Assembly (NCBI GenBank): GCA_005885115.1
Contig: VAXX01000090.1
Span: forward strand, 1-9,383
DNA: 9,383 bases
Direction of reading: 5' to 3'
Source: Actinomycetota bacterium
Lineage (GTDB): Bacteria; Actinomycetota; Actinomycetes; Mycobacteriales; Micromonosporaceae
The stretch's first letter is position 1, and each line of letters opens with the position of its first letter. Below the pieces are notes generated by a model. It worked only from the letters and a program-made list of their open reading frames with translations, was not told the origin of the DNA and did not search any database. The position numbers were made by a program, and so were the translations under genes. Shown piece after piece: positions 1-6,308 of the stretch.

Positions 1-1
1 G

Positions 2-286
2 GTCGGTACCCGCTTCCCGGCGCCGGTGAACCTGCGGGTCAAGGAGATCGGGCTCTGGCACCACTGGCTGCCGTACGTCCGGGGCGACCTGCTGTTCCTC
101 GCGTTCGCCGCGATCCTGACGTACGTGCTGCTGGCCGGGTTCTCGCCGTACCCGTCGCTGCGTAAGCCCGGCCCGGGGTCAGTTGGGGCTGCTGGCGACG
201 GCCAGTTCGGACAGTGGCACGGGTACCGCCCGGACCCGGCTGAGGAGTCCGACCTCCCGACCGAGCAGGGCGCGCTCGGCCCGTAG
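2..286 (+). CDS. C-terminal part of an unidentified membrane protein (5' end outside window)
   Basis: The reading frame is open from the left edge and ends at a TAG at 284-286. A GTG at 26 could be an internal start, but the frame is open before it, so a truncated gene is more likely. About the first 57 codons look coding: a short basic and aromatic stretch (LWHHWLPYVRGD) followed by one hydrophobic helix of about 20 residues (DLLFLAFAAILTYVLLAGF) and a short tail, SPYPSLRKPGPG. From about 179 on, the frame is the antisense of the neighbouring LON-domain gene, and the predicted residues are low-complexity Gly/Pro/Asp/Glu. Either the tail really overlaps the convergent gene by 108 nt or the original stop was lost. 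I do not recognise the family; it could be the last membrane segment of a larger integral membrane protein. Confidence 0.5.
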   Translation, partial: VGTRFPAPVNLRVKEIGLWHHWLPYVRGDLLFLAFAAILTYVLLAGFSPYPSLRKPGPGSVGAAGDGQFGQWHGYRPDPAEESDLPTEQGALGP

Positions 287-853
287 CCGGGCCGGGGTGT
301 CGGGGGCGGCGAGCAGCGCCTGGCGCTCGGCGAGCGGGAGCGCGGCGGTCGCGGCGATCAGGTACGACAGCACGGTCGCGTCGTCCGGCACCTGTTCACC
401 GAGTTGAGCGGGGCGGATCAGCCGAAGGTACCGCTGGAAAAGGTCGAGCACGGTCGGCATGAGGGTGTCCGCCTCGCCGGATTTGCCGTCCGCGTCCTCC
501 AGCCAGTCGACCTGCGCGACCAGGTACGGCTCGCGGTCCGCGTCGACGCTGCGCACGGTGAACCGCCGGTGTCCGACGGTGGTCAGATCGAACCGGCCGT
601 CGGGATGCTCGGTCACCTGCCGCACCTGGGCGCTGCACCCGACCTCGTGCAGGGTCAGCGAGGTGCCGGTATGCGCGTCGACCTCCCAACCCCGGTGGAT
701 CGCGATCACCCCGAACTCGCGGGGCGTCCCTTCGGGCAGCGCCATGATGTGGCGTACCAGCGCGCGGTAGCGCTCCTCGAACACGTGCAGCGGCAGGACC
801 AGGCCGGGAAACAACACTGTCCCCAGGGGGAACAGGGGCAGCGCGGTTGTCAC
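179..853 (-). CDS. LON peptidase substrate-binding (N-terminal LON) domain protein, stand-alone
   Basis: A 224-residue protein with the hallmark start of the LON N-terminal (PUA-like) domain: residues 5-30 contain the [13 protein letters not shown] and [11 protein letters not shown] blocks. Later blocks [32 protein letters not shown] and [13 protein letters not shown] also fit the family. There is no AAA+ ATPase domain and no Ser-Lys protease domain, so this is a stand-alone LON-domain protein and not a Lon protease. Such proteins are thought to bind polypeptides, but their actinobacterial role is not well established. The C-terminal part (about 130-224) is helical and Leu/Ala/Arg rich, usual for this group. 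The start is GTG at 851-853, divergent from hisD. No Shine-Dalgarno sequence is visible, but a -10-like box lies 6 nt upstream. The 3' end overlaps the convergent gene at the left edge. Confidence 0.88.
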   Translation of the reverse strand: MTTALPLFPLGTVLFPGLVLPLHVFEERYRALVRHIMALPEGTPREFGVIAIHRGWEVDAHTGTSLTLHEVGCSAQVRQVTEHPDGRFDLTTVGHRRFTVRSVDADREPYLVAQVDWLEDADGKSGEADTLMPTVLDLFQRYLRLIRPAQLGEQVPDDATVLSYLIAATAALPLAERQALLAAPDTPARLRAERALLGREVGLLSRVRAVPVPLSELAVASSPN

Positions 854-859
854 GGCACG

Positions 860-865
860 AGCGTA
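860..865 (-). promoter_or_regulatory. Candidate -10 box for the LON-domain gene, leaderless arrangement
   Basis: On the minus strand the sequence reads TACGCT, then 6 nt, then the GTG start. TANNNT placed 6-7 nt before an RTG codon is the usual actinobacterial leaderless layout, and no Shine-Dalgarno sequence precedes this GTG. A matching -35 box is not clear. The call rests on position and consensus only. Confidence 0.45.
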
Positions 866-890
866 GCCGAGCGGTCGGCGCAGAAGCCGG

Positions 891-920
891 TTTCGATCCG
901 CCGGAGCGGCAGCCTAGACT
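891..920 (+). promoter_or_regulatory. Candidate promoter of the his operon, leaderless hisD
   Basis: TAGACT at 915-920 fits the TANNNT -10 consensus and is followed by 7 nt and then the GTG start of hisD at 928, so transcription would begin at or next to the start codon. A weak -35 (TTTCGA, 891-896) lies 18 nt upstream of the -10. There is no Shine-Dalgarno sequence before the GTG. A leaderless message leaves no room for a His-codon leader peptide or a T-box, so control would have to act at initiation. The -35 regions of this promoter and of the divergent LON-domain gene are nearly back to back. Confidence 0.5.
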
Positions 921-927
921 TGCCTCC

Positions 928-2226
928 GTGCTGAACCGCGTCGACCTGCGCGTCCTGGCTGACTCCGCGGCGGAGCTGCATCGGCTGCTGCCGCGCGCGG
1001 GCCTGGACGTCTCGGCCGCGATGGAGCAGGTCCGGCCGACCGTCGAGGCGGTCCGCACGGGTGGCGCGGCGGCGGTCATCGAGGCGACCGCCCGGTTCGA
1101 CGGGGTCACCCTGAGCGCGCTGCGGGTGCCGACCGAGGCGTTGACCGACGCCGCGCAGCGGCTGGACCCGGCGGTGCGCGAGGCGTTGGGCGTGGCCATC
1201 GAGCGGGCCCGGCTGGTGCACTCGGCGCAGCGCCGTGACGACGTGACAACCCAGGTGGTACCGGGGGGTACGGTCACCCAGCGGTGGCGCCCGGTGGCCC
1301 GGGTCGGGCTCTACGTCCCCGGGGGACTGGCGGTGTACCCGTCGAGCGTGGTCATGAACGTGGTACCGGCCCAGGTCGCCGGGGTCGGGTCGATCGCGGT
1401 CACCAGCCCGCCCCAGAAGGACACCGGGCTGCCGCATCCGCTCGTCCTCGCCGCCTGCGCGTTGCTCGGCGTCGACGAGGTGTACGCGGTCGGCGGTGCC
1501 CAGGCCATCGCGATGCTCGCGTACGGCACGGACGAGTCTGGGCCGGTTGATCTGATCACCGGGCCCGGAAACGTCTGGGTCACCGCCGCCAAGCGGCTCG
1601 TCCGGGGCGTGGTCGGGATCGACGCGGAGGCCGGACCGACCGAGATCGCCGTACTCGCCGACGAGACCGCCGACCCCCGGCATGTCGCCGCCGACCTGAT
1701 CAGCCAGGCCGAGCACGACCCGCTCGCGGCCAGCGTCCTGGTCACCACCTCCGAATCGCTGCTGCGCGCGGTCGAGGCCGAGCTGACCCGGCAGGTGGCC
1801 GCGACCAGACACGTCGAGCGGATCACCGCGGCGCTGACCGGGCCGCAGTCGGCCGTCGTCCTGGTCGAGGACATCGACGCGGGGCTACGGGTGGTCGACG
1901 CGTACGGCGCGGAGCACCTGGAGATCCAGACCCGGGACGCCCGTACCGTGGCCGAGCGGGTACGCAGCGCCGGGGCCATCTTCGTCGGTCCGTGGTCGCC
2001 GGTGTCGCTGGGCGACTACTGCGCCGGCTCCAACCACGTACTGCCGACGGGGGGCTGCGCCCGGCACTCGTCGGGGCTGTCGGTGCAGACGTTCCTGCGC
2101 GGCGTACAGCTCATCGAGTACGACGAGGCGGCCCTCAAGGACGTGGCGCCGTACGTGGTCGCGCTGTCCTGCGCCGAGGACCTGCCCGCCCACGGGCAGG
2201 CCGTCACCGCCCGGTTCACCTCGTGA
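928..2226 (+). CDS. hisD: Histidinol dehydrogenase
   Basis: HisD oxidises L-histidinol to L-histidine in two NAD-dependent steps, the end of histidine synthesis. The product is 432 residues, the usual length. Residues matching the E. coli zinc ligands are Gln260 and His263 (ISQAEHDP), Asp363 ([15 protein letters not shown]) and His422 (LPAHGQ). The catalytic Glu-His pair is Glu329-His330 (AEHLEI). The nucleotide-binding region shows [16 protein letters not shown] and [13 protein letters not shown]. The frame is open upstream to 847, but I chose GTG 928 because homology starts at LNRVDLR and a -10 box lies just before it. The stop TGA overlaps the GTG of hisC. All key residues are present, so the enzyme should be active. 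Confidence 0.96.
   Translation: MLNRVDLRVLADSAAELHRLLPRAGLDVSAAMEQVRPTVEAVRTGGAAAVIEATARFDGVTLSALRVPTEALTDAAQRLDPAVREALGVAIERARLVHSAQRRDDVTTQVVPGGTVTQRWRPVARVGLYVPGGLAVYPSSVVMNVVPAQVAGVGSIAVTSPPQKDTGLPHPLVLAACALLGVDEVYAVGGAQAIAMLAYGTDESGPVDLITGPGNVWVTAAKRLVRGVVGIDAEAGPTEIAVLADETADPRHVAADLISQAEHDPLAASVLVTTSESLLRAVEAELTRQVAATRHVERITAALTGPQSAVVLVEDIDAGLRVVDAYGAEHLEIQTRDARTVAERVRSAGAIFVGPWSPVSLGDYCAGSNHVLPTGGCARHSSGLSVQTFLRGVQLIEYDEAALKDVAPYVVALSCAEDLPAHGQAVTARFTS
2181..2200 (+). repeat. Small perfect inverted repeat near the hisD 3' end
   Basis: CCTGCCCG (2181-2188), a 4-nt loop CCCA, and CGGGCAGG (2193-2200) form an 8-bp GC-rich hairpin inside the last codons of hisD, 22 nt before the hisC start. 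It has no U-tract, so it is not a terminator. It could affect mRNA processing or coupling between hisD and hisC, or be chance in DNA this GC-rich. Confidence 0.5.
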
Positions 2227-3287
2227 CCGCGCTGCCCATCCGGGACGAGCTGCGCGGGATGTCGCCGTACGGGGCGCCGCAGTTGTCGGTCGCGGTCCGG
2301 CTCAACACCAACGAGAACTCGTACCCGCTGCCGGACGAGGTGGTGACCGGGGTCGAGAAGGCGCTGTCAGCCGTGCTCCGGGACCTCAACCGGTACCCGG
2401 ACCGGGATGCCGTGGCGTTGCGCGCCGACCTCGCGTCGTACCTCGGCCACGAACTGACCACCGCGAATGTCTGGGCGGCCAACGGGTCCAACGAGGTACA
2501 GCAGCAACTGCTCCAGGTCTTCGGCGGGCCGGGGCGGGTGGCGCTCGGGTTCACCCCGGCGTACTCGATGCATCCGTTGCTGGCCAAGGCGACCGGTACC
2601 GGCTGGATCGACGGGCAGCGCGGTGACGAGTTCGAGCTGACCGTACCGTCGGTGGTGGCCCAGCTTGAGGCGCACCGGCCGGACGTGGTGTTCCTGTGCT
2701 CGCCGAACAACCCGACCGGGACGGCGCTGCCGACCGAGGTCATCGAGGCGGCGCTGGACACCGCGCCCGGCATGGTGGTCGTGGACGAGGCGTACGTGGA
2801 GTTCCGTCGGCCCGGTACCCCCAGCGCTCTTGGCTTGTTGCCCGGACACCCGCGGCTGGTCGTCACGCGCACGATGAGCAAGGCGTTCGCGTTCGCCGGC
2901 GCGCGGGTCGGTTATCTGGCCGCCGATCCGGGCGTGGTGGACGCGGTACAACTGGTCCGGTTGCCGTACCACCTCTCGGCTCTGACCCAGGCCGCCGCCC
3001 GCGCGGCGCTCGCGCATGCCGATGTGCTGCTGGCCACCGTCGAGGCGATCAAGGCGCAACGCGACCGGATCGTCGCGACCCTGCGCGGCTACGGCCTGAC
3101 CGTCGCGGACAGCGACGCGAACTTCGTGCTGTTCGGCCGGTTCCGCGACCAGAAGGCGGTCTGGCAGGCCCTGCTCGTGCGCGACGTGCTCGTGCGCGAC
3201 GTCGGCCTGCCCGGCTGGCTGCGCGTCACGGCGGGCACGGAGGCCGAGACATCGGCGTTCCTGAAAGCGATGGGGGAGCTGTTGTGA
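2223..3287 (+). CDS. hisC: Histidinol-phosphate aminotransferase
   Basis: A PLP-dependent fold-type I aminotransferase of 354 residues. It converts imidazole-acetol phosphate and glutamate to histidinol phosphate and 2-oxoglutarate. Typical HisC blocks are present: [11 protein letters not shown] near the N-terminus, [36 protein letters not shown] (Asn162/Asn163), [10 protein letters not shown] with Asp188 for the PLP ring nitrogen, and [14 protein letters not shown] with Lys220 as the Schiff-base lysine. The C-terminal domain has DSDANFVLF and GWLRVTAGT. The start is GTG 2223, overlapping the hisD stop as GTGA; upstream frame extension is the shadow of hisD. A 15-bp tandem repeat near the C-terminus encodes LVRDV twice, yet the length matches remembered relatives. 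Confidence 0.95.
   Translation: MTALPIRDELRGMSPYGAPQLSVAVRLNTNENSYPLPDEVVTGVEKALSAVLRDLNRYPDRDAVALRADLASYLGHELTTANVWAANGSNEVQQQLLQVFGGPGRVALGFTPAYSMHPLLAKATGTGWIDGQRGDEFELTVPSVVAQLEAHRPDVVFLCSPNNPTGTALPTEVIEAALDTAPGMVVVDEAYVEFRRPGTPSALGLLPGHPRLVVTRTMSKAFAFAGARVGYLAADPGVVDAVQLVRLPYHLSALTQAAARAALAHADVLLATVEAIKAQRDRIVATLRGYGLTVADSDANFVLFGRFRDQKAVWQALLVRDVLVRDVGLPGWLRVTAGTEAETSAFLKAMGELL
3174..3203 (+). repeat. 15-bp tandem repeat in hisC encoding LVRDV twice
   Basis: Two adjacent 15-bp units, CTCGTGCGCGACGTG (3174-3188) and CTCGTGCGCGACGTC (3189-3203), differ only in the last base. They encode [10 protein letters not shown] just before [12 protein letters not shown]. Relatives, as I remember them, read roughly [16 protein letters not shown], so the total length is unchanged and the first unit looks like a replacement rather than an insertion. 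Confidence 0.85.
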
Positions 3288-3895
3288 GTCGCAGCGCGCG
3301 GGTCGAGCGGGCCACCGCTGAGACCAAAGTCCTTGTGGAGCTTGACCTCGATGGCACCGGAGCCGCCGAGATATCCACCGGCGTCGGTTTCTTCGACCAC
3401 ATGCTCGGGCAGATCGCCAAGCACGGCGCGATCGACCTCCGGGTGTCGACGCAGGGCGATCTGGAGGTGGACGCCCACCACACCATCGAGGACACCGCGC
3501 TCGCGCTGGGCGCGGCGCTGGCGGATGCGTTGGGGGACAAGAAAGGCATCCGGCGGTACGGGTCGGCCCTGATCCCGCTGGACGAGGTGCTGGTGCAGGC
3601 GGCGGTGGACCTGTCCGGCCGCCCGTACGTGGTGCACGACGAGCCGGCCCTGGCCCCGTACGTCGGCCCGGTGTACCCGACGTCGATGACCCGCCACATC
3701 TGGGAGTCGCTGGGCCACGCGGCCCGGATCACCTTGCACGTCAACGTTCTACGGGCCGCCCGACCCGGTACCCAGCCCGACGCGCACCACGTCGTCGAGG
3801 CGCAGTTCAAGGCGTTCGCCCGGGCACTGCGCGAGGCGGTCGCGCCGGATCCGCGCCTGTCCGGCGGCATCGCCAGTACCAAGGGCGTCCTGTGA
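3284..3895 (+). CDS. hisB: Imidazoleglycerol-phosphate dehydratase (monofunctional)
   Basis: This enzyme dehydrates imidazole glycerol phosphate to imidazole-acetol phosphate. The product is 203 residues and matches only the dehydratase; there is no HAD phosphatase domain, as is usual in actinobacteria. The duplicated metal-binding half-motifs are both present: [14 protein letters not shown] in the first half and [17 protein letters not shown] in the second. [17 protein letters not shown] and a C-terminal STKGVL are also typical. The start is GTG 3284 in a GTGA overlap with hisC. A purine-rich GGGGGAG at 3272-3278 lies 5 nt upstream and serves as a good Shine-Dalgarno sequence, one of the few in this operon. 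The frame is open far upstream but that is antisense-like sequence within hisC. Confidence 0.95.
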   Translation: MSRSARVERATAETKVLVELDLDGTGAAEISTGVGFFDHMLGQIAKHGAIDLRVSTQGDLEVDAHHTIEDTALALGAALADALGDKKGIRRYGSALIPLDEVLVQAAVDLSGRPYVVHDEPALAPYVGPVYPTSMTRHIWESLGHAARITLHVNVLRAARPGTQPDAHHVVEAQFKAFARALREAVAPDPRLSGGIASTKGVL

Positions 3896-4500
3896 CATCG
3901 GTGGTGGTGCTCGATTACGGCTCGGGCAACCTGCGCTCGGCGGAGCGGGCACTGGCCCGGACCGGGGCCTCGGTCACGGTGACGCCCTCGTTGGAGGCCG
4001 CCGCGTCGTGCGACGGCCTGGTGGTACCCGGCGTGGGCGCGTTCGCGGCGTGCATGGCCGGGATCGAGGCGCTCGACGCCGGGCCGGTGATCGCCGCCCG
4101 GGTCGCCGCGGGCCGGCCGGTACTGGGCATCTGCGTCGGTATGCAGATCCTGTTCGAGTACGGCGAGGAGCACGGCGTTGTCACCAAAGGGCTCGGGCTG
4201 TTGCCGGGTGCGGTGACCCGGCTCGCCGCGCAGCGGGTACCGCACATGGGGTGGAACACCGTCGTCGCTCCCACCGGCACCCGGCTGTTCGCCGGCGTGG
4301 ACGCGGGAACGCGGTTCTACTTCGTCCACTCGTACGCGGCGACACCGGCGCAGCGGCAGGGACTGGTCGGGCTGACCGAGCACGGGGCGCCGTTCGTGGC
4401 CGCGGTGGAGCACGGATCCCTTGCCGCCACGCAGTTCCACCCGGAGAAGTCCGGGGACGCCGGTGCCGTACTGCTGCGCAACTGGGTCAGCGGGTTGTGA
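3892..4500 (+). CDS. hisH: Imidazole glycerol phosphate synthase, glutamine amidotransferase subunit
   Basis: HisH hydrolyses glutamine and passes ammonia to HisF, which makes imidazole glycerol phosphate and AICAR. The 202-residue protein is a class I glutamine amidotransferase. VVLDYGSGNLRS is at the start, VVPGVGAF carries the oxyanion-region motif, the nucleophile is Cys81 in GICVGMQILF, and the His183-Glu185 pair of the triad sits in TQFHPEKSGD. PHMGWN and FYFVHSYA are also family blocks. The GTG start at 3892 overlaps the hisB stop as GTGA. Its obligate partner hisF is not in this window, although the usual place would be just after hisA. Confidence 0.95.
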   Translation: MTSVVVLDYGSGNLRSAERALARTGASVTVTPSLEAAASCDGLVVPGVGAFAACMAGIEALDAGPVIAARVAAGRPVLGICVGMQILFEYGEEHGVVTKGLGLLPGAVTRLAAQRVPHMGWNTVVAPTGTRLFAGVDAGTRFYFVHSYAATPAQRQGLVGLTEHGAPFVAAVEHGSLAATQFHPEKSGDAGAVLLRNWVSGL

Positions 4501-4826
4501 GCAGGGAGCGTGCCGCACGGCGGGCCGTCCGGCTCGCGGAAGCACAGCGGGACCGGGCTCGACGCGAACGGCTCACCGCCCGCCGCGCCCGGCGTCGGGC
4601 ACTGGCCCGCCGGCTCACCCCACGGCTGCCGGACCGGCGCACCGGCCGCCTGTACGCCCGGCGGGCCTTCGCCCAGCGACTGGGTATCGCGCTGACCGCC
4701 CTGCTCGCGGTGGCCCTGATCTGGTGGCAGGTCGACGGACTCAGTACCCAGGTCGCGCTGACCATCGTCGTCGCCGTGGCCGCACCGGCGGCCGTGGTGC
4801 TCACCTTCGACCGCCGCAGTCCCTGA
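4497..4826 (+). CDS. Small Arg-rich membrane protein of unknown function in the his operon
   Basis: A 109-residue protein read from GTG 4497, which overlaps the hisH stop as GTGA, so it should be translated with the operon. Residues 1-62 are extremely basic: 24 of the first 61 residues are Arg and none is Lys, with helical RERAARRA and [10 protein letters not shown] runs. Two hydrophobic helices follow at about 63-79 (ending in IWWQVD) and 86-104, with a short loop and a DRRSP tail. By the positive-inside rule the basic region would be cytoplasmic and both ends inside. I do not recognise a named family. The position between hisH and hisA suggests co-expression, not a proven role in histidine synthesis. 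The basic segment could bind RNA, nucleic acid or acidic lipid; this is speculation. Confidence 0.75.
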   Translation: MSRERAARRAVRLAEAQRDRARRERLTARRARRRALARRLTPRLPDRRTGRLYARRAFAQRLGIALTALLAVALIWWQVDGLSTQVALTIVVAVAAPAAVVLTFDRRSP

Positions 4827-4842
4827 CAGTTCAGTTTCTTCC

Positions 4843-4847
4843 GGAGG
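4843..4847 (+). promoter_or_regulatory. Shine-Dalgarno sequence of hisA/priA
   Basis: GGAGG lies 4 nt before the ATG at 4852, in the 25-nt gap after the preceding stop. It fixes the start of hisA, the only his gene here that begins with ATG and is not overlapped by its upstream neighbour. Confidence 0.8.
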
Positions 4848-4851
4848 TTCC

Positions 4852-5544
4852 ATGCTGACCCTGCTCCCCGCCGTCGACGTGGCCGACGGTCAGGCCGTAC
4901 GCCTCGTCCAGGGCGCCGCCGGCAGCGAGACGGCGTACGGCGAGCCGCTGGAGGCGGCGCTCGCGTGGCAGCGGGACGGGGCGAGCTGGGTGCACCTGGT
5001 GGACCTGGACGCCGCGTTCGGCCGGGGCTCCAACGCGGCGCTGCTGGCCGACGTGGTACGCCGGTTGGACGTGCACGTCGAGCTGTCCGGCGGGATCCGC
5101 GACGACGGGTCGCTGCGTGCGGCGTTGTCCACCGGCGCCGCACGGGTGAACCTCGGTACGGCGGCGTTGGAGAACCCGGACTGGTGCGACCGGGTCGTCG
5201 GCGAGTACGGCGACCGGGTCGCGGTCGGACTGGACGTACGGGGCCGGACGCTGGCCGCCCGGGGCTGGACCCGGGAGGGCGGGGACCTGTTCGAGGTGCT
5301 GGAACGGTTGAACAAGGCCGGTTGCGCGCGGTACGTGGTCACCGACATCCTCAAGGACGGCACCATGCGCGGGCCGAACCTGGAACTGCTGCGGGAGGTC
5401 TGCGCGCATACCGACGCCGCGGTCATCGCCTCCGGCGGAGTGTCCACATTGGACGACCTGCGCGCGCTCAAGGACCTGGAGTCCGTCGGCGTCGAAGGTG
5501 TCATCGCCCTCGTGACCGTCGCGGCCGCTCACCCGGTTCGTTGA
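4852..5544 (+). CDS. priA: HisA/PriA phosphoribosyl isomerase with an abnormal, shortened C-terminus
   Basis: PriA isomerises ProFAR in histidine synthesis and, in most actinobacteria, phosphoribosyl anthranilate in tryptophan synthesis. Residues 1-218 are a good (beta-alpha)8 match: [15 protein letters not shown] with the catalytic Asp9, [22 protein letters not shown], Asp128 in GLDVRG, the Arg137-Gly-Trp139 motif linked to dual specificity, [10 protein letters not shown] with catalytic Asp165, and [15 protein letters not shown]. After GVEGVI the expected GKALYxGxFTLxEAL segment (beta-8, phosphate contacts and helix 8) is absent, and the protein ends [12 protein letters not shown] at residue 230. 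M. tuberculosis PriA has about 27 residues from GVEG to the end; this has 18. No GKALY is found in the other frames nearby, so it is not a simple frameshift. Activity is doubtful. Confidence 0.88.
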   Translation: MLTLLPAVDVADGQAVRLVQGAAGSETAYGEPLEAALAWQRDGASWVHLVDLDAAFGRGSNAALLADVVRRLDVHVELSGGIRDDGSLRAALSTGAARVNLGTAALENPDWCDRVVGEYGDRVAVGLDVRGRTLAARGWTREGGDLFEVLERLNKAGCARYVVTDILKDGTMRGPNLELLREVCAHTDAAVIASGGVSTLDDLRALKDLESVGVEGVIALVTVAAAHPVR

Positions 5545-6281
5545 CCCCGGCCCTGGCGGCGCTGCCGCTGCTGACGCTGGTATCCGGTACGGTGGCGGCG
5601 GTCCCAGGGGACGCTGACCCCGCTCCCGTACGCCTCGCGGTGATCCGGGGCGCGCTGCTCACCGGAGCCGTCGGTGCCGTGGGTACCGAGGCATTGTCGG
5701 CCGTCCATCTGCTTTCCTCGGGGACGGTGGTCCTGCTGTGGGCACTCGCGGCCGGGGCGGCGGCCGCCCTTGCCGTCCGGCGGCGGCCCGGCATCCGGCT
5801 GCCCCGGCTCGACGTACCGGCCTGGGTGCTCGTCGCCGGGGTCGCCGCGCTCGCCGTGGCCGAGCTGGTGGTGGCCGTCGTCGCCGTACCCGACAACGCC
5901 GACTCGCTCAGCTACCACCTGCCCCGGGTGGAGCACTGGGCGCAGTACGGCTCGGTCGCGTTCTACCCCACCGCGATCCACCGCCAGGCCGGTACCTCCC
6001 CGGGCGCGGAGTACCTCCTGCTCCAGCTCCGGCTGCTCGCCGGCCCCGACGAGTTCGACAACCTGGTGCAGTGGTTGGCCGCGCTCGGTTGCGCCGTGGT
6101 GGCCTCGCGGATCGCGGCGCAGCTCGGCGCCGGCCGGATCGGCCAACTGCTCACCGCCGTCACGGTGGCGAGCGCGCCGATGGTGGCGCTGGAATCGACG
6201 AGTACCCAGACCGATCTCGTGGTCGCTTTCTGGGTCGCCTGCGGCGTATCGCTGGCATTGGATCGCGGTGGGGCCGGCTAG
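5541..6281 (+). CDS. N-terminal fragment of the split GT39-like glycosyltransferase
   Basis: The 5' open segment would give 246 residues if translation ends at the TAG. It contains about five or six hydrophobic helices and the probable catalytic outer-loop acidic motif around Asp121, but lacks the remaining membrane helices and the C-terminal domain. Alone it is unlikely to work as an enzyme. The TTG start overlaps the hisA stop, so translation coupling is possible; no Shine-Dalgarno sequence is seen. Confidence 0.55.
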   Translation: MTPALAALPLLTLVSGTVAAVPGDADPAPVRLAVIRGALLTGAVGAVGTEALSAVHLLSSGTVVLLWALAAGAAAALAVRRRPGIRLPRLDVPAWVLVAGVAALAVAELVVAVVAVPDNADSLSYHLPRVEHWAQYGSVAFYPTAIHRQAGTSPGAEYLLLQLRLLAGPDEFDNLVQWLAALGCAVVASRIAAQLGAGRIGQLLTAVTVASAPMVALESTSTQTDLVVAFWVACGVSLALDRGGAG

Positions 6282-6308
6282 CTCGGCCTGGCCGCCGGCC
6301 TGACCACG

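Noticed and set aside
854..927. Histidine attenuator, leader peptide or T-box before hisD
   Set aside because: Only 74 nt separate the divergent genes, there is no run of His codons, and the -10 box is 7 nt from the start codon.
396..1277. A 293-codon minus-strand open frame over the LON-domain gene and the start of hisD
   Set aside because: It is Arg/Ser/Ala rich with no recognisable domain and covers the divergent promoter region and both real gene starts.
1992..2222. N-terminal extension of the hisC frame (and likewise 2696-3283 for hisB, 4008-4496 for the small membrane protein)
   Set aside because: These extensions lie within upstream genes and have no family homology; the GTG codons at the overlaps give normal N-termini.
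6279..6281. Amber codon read as pyrrolysine or another recoded amino acid
   Set aside because: No recoding element was seen and pyrrolysine is not expected in this type of gene; a point mutation from TGG or an error is simpler.
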